Source of the DNA: Prevotellaceae bacterium UBA4301
Lineage (GTDB): Bacteria; Bacteroidota; Bacteroidia; Bacteroidales; Bacteroidaceae
Assembly (NCBI GenBank): GCA_002395775.1
Contig: DGUV01000003.1
Span: forward strand, 41,215 to 68,886
Length of the DNA: 27,672 nucleotides
Reading direction: 5' to 3'
Shown: positions 22,595-27,672 of the stretch, piece after piece
How positions within the stretch are numbered: the stretch's first letter is position 1
Layout: the number at the start of each line of letters is the position of its first letter
Made by a program: the position numbers and the translations under genes
The notes under the pieces: model-generated
Database searches by the model: none
Told to the model about the DNA's origin: nothing
What the model saw: only the letters and a program-made list of their open reading frames with translations

Positions 22595-23122
22595 ATGAAC
22601 AAGTACGGAACCCTTATGGCGGTGGACGACAATACCACAATCCTGACCGCCCTGCGCTTTGCCTTGGAGGACGCCTTCGAGCGCATCATCACCTTGAATA
22701 ACCCCGACGACATACTGAAGACGCTGGCACAGGAGTCGGTGGACATCGTCTTGCTGGACATGAACTTCTCCCTGGGGGTGAACACGGGTCAGGAGGGACT
22801 GTTCTGGCTGCGGGCCATACGGAAACGGCATCCCGACTTGCCTGTCGTGCTGCTGACGGCTTACGCCGACGTGGAACTGGCTGTCAGGGGACTGAAGACG
22901 GGGGCAAAGGACTTCGTGGTGAAACCCTGGGACAATGGCGAACTGATGCGCAAACTGCGCGACGTGCTGGACGCCGAGGCCGAGGTGAGGCCGCTGGACG
23001 ACGTGGAGGCTGAGCACATCCGCCGCGCCGTGGACCGCTGCAACGGCAACCTGAGCGAGGCGGCAAAACTGTTGGGAATTACCCGCCAGACGTTGTATAA
23101 CAGGCTGAGGAGGAATGGATAA
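22595..23122 (+). CDS. Two-component response regulator, receiver plus Fis-type HTH
   Basis: A 175-residue regulator with only two parts. The receiver (about 1-125) has the acidic pocket Asp11/Asp12, phosphoacceptor Asp55 (VDIVLLD), Thr88 and Lys110 (FVVKP). A Fis-type helix-turn-helix occupies 138-173 (AVDRCNGNLSEAAKLLGIT, then RQTLYNRLRR). It lacks the AAA+ sigma-54 domain found in NtrC-type regulators, so it resembles the RegA/PrrA/ActR plan. I chose ATG 22595 because it includes the first beta strand; a TTG at 22556 lies upstream of the -7 box. The kinase gene begins immediately after the stop. The divergent tolC promoter and the palindrome between them suggest it controls the efflux genes. 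Confidence 0.93.
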   Translation: MNKYGTLMAVDDNTTILTALRFALEDAFERIITLNNPDDILKTLAQESVDIVLLDMNFSLGVNTGQEGLFWLRAIRKRHPDLPVVLLTAYADVELAVRGLKTGAKDFVVKPWDNGELMRKLRDVLDAEAEVRPLDDVEAEHIRRAVDRCNGNLSEAAKLLGITRQTLYNRLRRNG

Positions 23123-23944
23123 ATGTTGTATATAATAATAGGTATAGGGGTGGTGATAGTGGCGCTCGTCGTACACCACCAGCGGCGACTGCGCACGAGG
23201 GCGCGTCTGATGAGCGAGGCCATACGGAACAAGGACTTTCAGTTCCGGCTGAAGACGGACGGACTGCTGCCGGGCGAACGGGCCATGCAGGAGACGCTGA
23301 ACCAGCTGGGCGACGTCATCCGACAGCAGACGAGGCAAAGTGAGGTGGATTCGTGGGAACGGTTGACGCGGGTCCTGACCCATGAGATTATGAATGCCAC
23401 GGCCCCCATCGTGAGTCTGAGCCAGACGCTGATGGAGCGCGAGGAGGTGAGGGGGACGAGTGTGGAAGAGGGCATGCGTGCCATCCATCGGACAGCCACC
23501 CATCTGTCAGCGTTTGTCGATTCCTATCGTAAGTTTTCCAGTCTGCAACAGCCCGTGCCGGAGGAGGTGCGGGTGGCAGATGCGCTGGCGGAGGTGCAGG
23601 GCATGTATCCCGACATGGAGTGGGCGACGGAGGTGGACGACGACATGGTTGTCTGTACCGACTCGGGTCTGCTTCGCCAGGTTCTCATCAATCTGGCAAA
23701 GAATGCCGTGGAGGCTGGGGCGCGACGGATGTCCGTAAGGGGAGGGGCCGGGCGCCTGTTGGTCTCGAACGACGGGAAGCCCATTCCGGCAGAGGCAAGG
23801 GCCAACATTTTCGTGCCCTTCTTCACGACCAAGAGGAACGGTTCGGGAATCGGGCTGTCCCTGAGCCGTAAGATTATGACTCTGCAGGGAGGCGACCTGG
23901 AACTGACGGACAATCCGCTGACTACCTTCCTTCTCACCTTCTGA
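23123..23944 (+). CDS. Sensor histidine kinase with minimal sensor
   Basis: A 273-residue kinase. One hydrophobic helix lies at the very N terminus (about 2-17), leaving essentially no extracytoplasmic domain. A short linker (about 18-75) is followed by the phosphorylation motif LTHEIMNATAP with His87. The ATPase domain has the N-box LINLAKNAVEAG (Asn194), a G1-like SNDGKPIP (216-222, where the usual DxGxG is NDGKP), an F-box IFVPFFTTK and G2 GSGIGLSLSRKI. The missing sensor points to intramembrane sensing or sensing through a partner such as the transporter; that is inference. It starts at the base after the regulator stop codon, so the pair is translationally coupled. Confidence 0.93.
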   Translation: MLYIIIGIGVVIVALVVHHQRRLRTRARLMSEAIRNKDFQFRLKTDGLLPGERAMQETLNQLGDVIRQQTRQSEVDSWERLTRVLTHEIMNATAPIVSLSQTLMEREEVRGTSVEEGMRAIHRTATHLSAFVDSYRKFSSLQQPVPEEVRVADALAEVQGMYPDMEWATEVDDDMVVCTDSGLLRQVLINLAKNAVEAGARRMSVRGGAGRLLVSNDGKPIPAEARANIFVPFFTTKRNGSGIGLSLSRKIMTLQGGDLELTDNPLTTFLLTF

Positions 23945-23952
23945 CGACAAAA

Positions 23953-23980
23953 AGCCCCGACTCGTGGATGAGCCGGGGCT
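23953..23980. terminator. Bidirectional terminator between kinase and SDR genes
   Basis: AGCCCCG (23953-23959) pairs perfectly with CGGGGCT (23974-23980), with further CTC/GAG pairs inside. It lies 8 bp after the kinase stop and 27 bp after the SDR stop on the other strand. A-runs on its left give a T-tract for the minus strand. Confidence 0.8.
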
Positions 23981-24007
23981 GTTCTGTCCGTTACTGTACG
24001 CGCGCCC

Positions 24008-24808
24008 TTAGGGCTGCTTGCCGATGTAGGCGAGGATGCCACCGTCGACGTACAGGACGTGACCGTTCACGGCATCCGAGGCGTGAGAGGCCAGGAACAC
24101 GGCGGGACCGCCCAGTTCCTCGGGCTGGAGCCAGCGGCCGGCAGGAGTCTTGGCACAGATGAAGGAGTCGAAGGGATGGCGGCTGCCGTCCGGCTGACGC
24201 TCGCGCAGGGGAGCGGTCTGGGGCGTAGCGATGTAGCCCGGGCCGATGCCGTTGCACTGGATGTTGTATCCGCCATACTCCGAGCAGATGTTGCGAGTGA
24301 GCATCTTCAGGCCACCCTTGGCAGCAGCATAGGCGCTGACGGTCTCGCGACCCAGTTCCGACATCATGGAGCAGATGTTGATAATCTTACCCTCGCGGCG
24401 CTCCATCATCTCGGGCAGCACGGCTGCGCTGACGATGTAGGGAGCTACGAGGTCGACGTCGATGACCTGCTGGAACTCCTGACGCTTCATCTCGTGCATG
24501 GGGATGCGCTTGATGATGCCGGCGTTGTTTACGAGAATGTCAATCTGACCCACTTCCTGGTGAATCTTCTCCACGAGAGCCTTCACAGCATTTTCGTCTG
24601 TCACGTCGCAAACGTAACCTTTCACATTCTCGATACCAGCCTCCTTGTAGTTGGCCAAGCCGCGTTCGAGAGCTGCCTCGTTGATGTCATTGAAGATGAT
24701 GTTCTTGATACCTGCCCCGACGAATGCCTTGGCAATGTTGAAGCCGATACCGTAGGATGCGCCGGTAATCCAGGCGTTCTTGCCTTCAAGAGAAAAAGGA
24801 TTTGCCAT
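24008..24808 (-). CDS. SDR oxidoreductase, gluconate 5-dehydrogenase-like
   Basis: A 266-residue short-chain dehydrogenase, probably NAD(P)-dependent gluconate 5-dehydrogenase or a related sugar-acid reductase acting in the cytoplasm. It has the cofactor motif TGASYGIG (15-22), NNAG (94-97), and the catalytic Ser147, Tyr160 and Lys164 (YAAAK). The stretch CNGIGPGYIATPQTAPLRE and the C-terminal VNGHVLYVDGGILAYIGKQP match, from memory, bacteroidal gluconate 5-dehydrogenases. Alternatives are KduD-like 2-deoxy-gluconate dehydrogenases. It is a single-gene unit with its own -7 box and terminator, and no sugar-acid kinase or aldolase is adjacent. Confidence 0.85.
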   Translation of the reverse strand: MANPFSLEGKNAWITGASYGIGFNIAKAFVGAGIKNIIFNDINEAALERGLANYKEAGIENVKGYVCDVTDENAVKALVEKIHQEVGQIDILVNNAGIIKRIPMHEMKRQEFQQVIDVDLVAPYIVSAAVLPEMMERREGKIINICSMMSELGRETVSAYAAAKGGLKMLTRNICSEYGGYNIQCNGIGPGYIATPQTAPLRERQPDGSRHPFDSFICAKTPAGRWLQPEELGGPAVFLASHASDAVNGHVLYVDGGILAYIGKQP

Positions 24809-24847
24809 AATGTAAAAGTTTTAGTGGTTTAATAGTTAATGTGCTCA

Positions 24848-24855
24848 CAAAGTTA
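24848..24855 (-). promoter_or_regulatory. -7 box (TAACTTTG) of the SDR gene
   Basis: TAACTTTG on the minus strand lies 39 bp upstream of the start codon at 24808. It follows within 2 bp the T-tract of the tRNA-Gln terminator, so its -33 region lies inside that terminator. Confidence 0.65.
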
Positions 24856-24856
24856 T

Positions 24857-24889
24857 AAAAAAAATCGTGGATAATGTGCATTATCCACG
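24857..24889 (-). terminator. Perfect-palindrome terminator of tRNA-Gln
   Basis: CGTGGATAAT (24866-24875) and ATTATCCACG (24880-24889) form a perfect 10-bp stem with loop GTGC. On the minus strand it is followed by a base and then eight T residues (24864-24857). It begins 35 bp after the tRNA 3' end. It could also act as an operator for the SDR gene, whose promoter it overlaps. Confidence 0.75.
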
Positions 24890-24924
24890 AAAAAATGTCA
24901 ATTGGCCTTTGTTAATTGTAAGTT

Positions 24925-24998
24925 TGGTTGGGCTATCCGGTTTCGAACCAGAACTAAGACGACCAAAATGTCTTGTGCTACCATTACACCATAGCCCA
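24925..24998 (-). tRNA. tRNA-Gln (anticodon TTG)
   Basis: The minus strand folds into a cloverleaf. Acceptor arms TGGGCTA/TAGCCCA pair perfectly, the T arm is TCTGG-TTCGAAA-CCGGA, and the D arm contains GGTGTAATGGTAGCAC. The anticodon loop TTTTGGT carries TTG, reading CAA glutamine codons. The 3' CCA is encoded (24927-24925). The base pair closing the anticodon loop would be an A-C mismatch (AGACA against CGTCT), which is unusual but does not abolish the fold. Confidence 0.95.
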
Positions 24999-25039
24999 AT
25001 CCGGTGGCTGCCTATGACCCGCAGCGAGGTTTGCGACCG

Positions 25040-25047
25040 CAAAGGTA
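25040..25047 (-). promoter_or_regulatory. -7 box (TACCTTTG) of tRNA-Gln
   Basis: TACCTTTG on the minus strand lies about 41 bp upstream of the tRNA 5' end at 24998. The -33 region falls in the AT-rich repeat 25053-25086, shared with the divergent mutA promoter. Confidence 0.6.
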
Positions 25048-25052
25048 AGAAT

Positions 25053-25086
25053 AAAAGTTGAAAGTTGAAAATTGAAAGTTGAAAAA
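25053..25086. repeat. AT-rich short repeat between divergent promoters
   Basis: Units of the type AAAGTTG/AAAATTG repeat about four times. The repeat fills the gap between the -7 box of tRNA-Gln and the promoter of mutA and so may supply the upstream parts of both promoters. Confidence 0.6.
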
Positions 25087-25118
25087 TTTGTTTGTACACA
25101 CAAAAAAGTGTATCTTTG
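25087..25118 (+). promoter_or_regulatory. mutA promoter (TTTG-N20-TATCTTTG)
   Basis: TTTG (25087-25090) and TATCTTTG (25111-25118) are 20 bp apart, a full match to the Bacteroidetes consensus. The ATG at 25155 is 36 bp beyond. An upstream in-frame ATG at 25092 falls inside the promoter and is rejected. No cobalamin riboswitch fits in this short leader. Confidence 0.8.
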
Positions 25119-25154
25119 CAACACTTTTACACCTTAATATATTTAGATAGAGAC

Positions 25155-27008
25155 ATGAAAGAACAGAAAGAAAAACTCTTTTCTGATTTTACTGCACCCT
25201 CGCGTCAGGAATGGCGTGACAAGATTGAGGTGGACCTCAAGGGTGCCGACTATCAGAAAAAGATGGTGTGGAGGACCAACGAAGGTTTCTCCATGGAACC
25301 CTTCTACCGCAAGGAGGACGTTGACAAGTTGCCCCTGGTCAATGCCCTGCCGGGAGAGTTCCCGTTTGTCAGAGGCAACAAGAAGCAGGACAACCAGTGG
25401 TACGTCCGCCAGAACATCGTGGCCGACGATGCCAAGCAGGCCAATGAGAAGGCTCTGGACATACTGAACCGCGGCGTCAACTCCATCGGCTTCCGCATTC
25501 CTGGCGAGAAGGTGAGCAAGGAGTTCCTCGAGCAACTGCTTGACGGCATCCTGCTCGACTGCGTGGAGGTGAGCTACCGCACCTGCCAGCGCCACGTCGT
25601 GGAACTGACCGACATCCTGCTGGCCTACTTCGAGGAGAAGGGCTACAAGAAGGATGCCCTGGTGGGCGGTATCGGTTTCGACCCCATCGAGCGCATGCTC
25701 ATGAAGGGCAAGGACACCACCATGCTGCTCGGCCAGATGCCCGTGCTCGTGGAGAAACTGAAGGACTATCCCGGCCTGCGCTGCGTGATGGTTCACTCCG
25801 ACCTGCTCTGCAACTCGGGTGCCTACGTCTATCAGGAACTGGGCTACGCCCTAGCTTGGGGTAAGGAATACCTGGACGAGATGGTGGAGGCCGGCGTGCC
25901 CGTGGACCTGGCTGCCAAGAAGATTAAGTTCTACATGGGCATCGGCGGCAACTACTTCATGGAGATTGCCAAGTTCCGCGCTGCCCGCATGCTGTGGGCA
26001 CAAATCGTGAAGCAGTACGAGCCCAAGTGCGACTGCGCCTGCCAGATGTGCATCAACGCAAGCACCACTACGTATAACCAGACCGTGTTTGACTCCTACG
26101 TCAACATGCTGCGCTCGCAGACCGAGGCCATGTCGGCCGCTCTGGCTGGCATCCACTCGATGGTCGTTACTCCGTTCGACGCTCCCTACGAGGTGCCCAC
26201 CGACTTTGCCGAGCGCATCGCCCGCAACCAGCAGTTGCTGCTGAAGGAGGAGTGCCACTTCGACAAGATTGTCGACGTCAGCGGCGGTTCCTACTTCGTG
26301 GAAGAACTGACCACGGCCATCGCCAAGGAAGGCTGGAAGCTGTTCCTCGCCATGGAGGAGGAGGGTGGTTTCCTGGCCGCCGTCAAGGCTGGCACCGTGC
26401 AGCAGACCATCAACGACACCGACAAGGCTCGCCATGCCAACGCCGGCAAGCGCAAGGAATTCCTGCTGGGCACCAACCAGTTCCCCAACTTCACCGAGAA
26501 GAGCGAAGGCAAGCAGCCCCTCTGCCCCGACTGCACCTGCAAGCACTCCGGCGACGCCGACGTGCCTGCCCTCAAGACCAGCCGCCTGGCCTCGGACTTC
26601 GAGACCCTGCGCCTCACGACCGAGAAGGCCAAGAAGGTGCCCGTAGCCTTCATGCTCACCATCGGCAACCTGGCCATGCGCCAGGCTCGTGCACAGTTCT
26701 CGTGCAACTTCCTCGCTGCTGCCGGTTACCAGGTTATCGACAACCTCGGTTTCCAGACCGTAGAAGAGGGCGTTGACAAGGCCCTGGAGGCCGGCGCCGA
26801 CATCGTGGTGCTGTGCTCCAGCGACGACGAGTATGCCGAGTACGCCATCCCCGCCTTCAAGTACCTGAACGGCCGCGCCATGTTCGTCGTAGCCGGTGCT
26901 CCCGCTTGCTCGGAAGACCTGAAGGCCGCTGGCATCGAGAACTTCATCCACGTGCGTGTCGACCAGCTGAAGACACTGCAAGAGTATAACGCTAAACTTG
27001 GTATTTAA
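25155..27008 (+). CDS. mutA: Methylmalonyl-CoA mutase small (beta) subunit
   Basis: A 617-residue subunit of the B12-dependent mutase that interconverts succinyl-CoA and methylmalonyl-CoA in the cytoplasm, the route to propionate in Bacteroidales. The N-terminal part is the mutase barrel (about 40-430, with CQMCINASTTTYNQTVFDSYVNMLRSQTEAMSAALAG split over several helices and a GGSYFVEELT motif). The C-terminal domain (about 490-617) is a cobalamin-binding-like fold in which the B12-ligating DxHxxG motif is absent, as expected for the non-catalytic subunit. The cysteine-containing linker CPDCTC (about 455-460) stands out. The large-subunit gene starts 2 bp after the stop codon, so the two are translated together. 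Confidence 0.96.
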   Translation: MKEQKEKLFSDFTAPSRQEWRDKIEVDLKGADYQKKMVWRTNEGFSMEPFYRKEDVDKLPLVNALPGEFPFVRGNKKQDNQWYVRQNIVADDAKQANEKALDILNRGVNSIGFRIPGEKVSKEFLEQLLDGILLDCVEVSYRTCQRHVVELTDILLAYFEEKGYKKDALVGGIGFDPIERMLMKGKDTTMLLGQMPVLVEKLKDYPGLRCVMVHSDLLCNSGAYVYQELGYALAWGKEYLDEMVEAGVPVDLAAKKIKFYMGIGGNYFMEIAKFRAARMLWAQIVKQYEPKCDCACQMCINASTTTYNQTVFDSYVNMLRSQTEAMSAALAGIHSMVVTPFDAPYEVPTDFAERIARNQQLLLKEECHFDKIVDVSGGSYFVEELTTAIAKEGWKLFLAMEEEGGFLAAVKAGTVQQTINDTDKARHANAGKRKEFLLGTNQFPNFTEKSEGKQPLCPDCTCKHSGDADVPALKTSRLASDFETLRLTTEKAKKVPVAFMLTIGNLAMRQARAQFSCNFLAAAGYQVIDNLGFQTVEEGVDKALEAGADIVVLCSSDDEYAEYAIPAFKYLNGRAMFVVAGAPACSEDLKAAGIENFIHVRVDQLKTLQEYNAKLGI

Positions 27009-27010
27009 TC

Positions 27011-27672
<662 letters not shown>

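Noticed and set aside
25095..25154. Cobalamin riboswitch in the mutA leader
   Set aside because: The leader after the promoter is about 36-40 nt and too short; no B12-box-like sequence was seen.

Overview
The window reads as a chromosomal segment of a Bacteroidales bacterium, most likely Prevotella or a close relative. The evidence is an S46 dipeptidyl-peptidase of the Porphyromonas/Prevotella type, Bacteroidetes promoters (TTTG or TTG about 20 bp upstream of TAnnTTTG) before many genes, weak Shine-Dalgarno sites, a CotH protein and an OB-fold protein sharing a Prevotella-type C-terminal tail, and a split mutA/mutB pair. The genus is an inference; there is no rRNA here.

Layout. 1-2651 (+): 3' part of a DPP7-like peptidase, then an ECF sigma factor and a four-helix membrane protein. 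2850-6467 (-): an unrecognised protein, a polysaccharide flippase and a fused SpmA/SpmB-type protein. 6604-8439 (-): a secreted OB-fold repeat protein. 8686-11788 (+): ruvB, tyrS and a small exported protein. 11906-22446 (-): an efflux-type cluster made of a LolD/MacB-like ATPase, two FtsX/MacB-type permeases, a secreted CotH protein, a HlyD adaptor and a TolC-like outer-membrane protein. 22595-23944 (+): a response regulator and histidine kinase, divergent from tolC. 24008-24808 (-): a gluconate 5-dehydrogenase-like SDR. 24925-24998 (-): tRNA-Gln. 25155 to the end (+): mutA and the start of mutB.

The most interesting part is the 11.9-23.9 kb block. A 54-bp sequence (49/54 identical) built around the palindrome TGTCTAAAAATTAGACA occurs twice: upstream of the permease operon and in the tolC/response-regulator divergent region. 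In both efflux promoters the palindrome lies exactly 26 bp upstream of the TTG of the -33 element. This suggests that the small receiver-Fis regulator activates both halves of a split tripartite ABC efflux system and may control its own promoter. The kinase has almost no extracytoplasmic part.

A second theme is small repeats. A GC-rich palindromic family (core CCCTCCC-loop-GGGAGGG) sits between genes and also in frame inside the flippase and TolC genes. AT-rich short tandem repeats, including five perfect AAAATTA units in the spmAB promoter region, also occur inside coding sequence. A 119-bp hairpin element is repeated almost exactly in the two gaps between the permease and ATPase genes.
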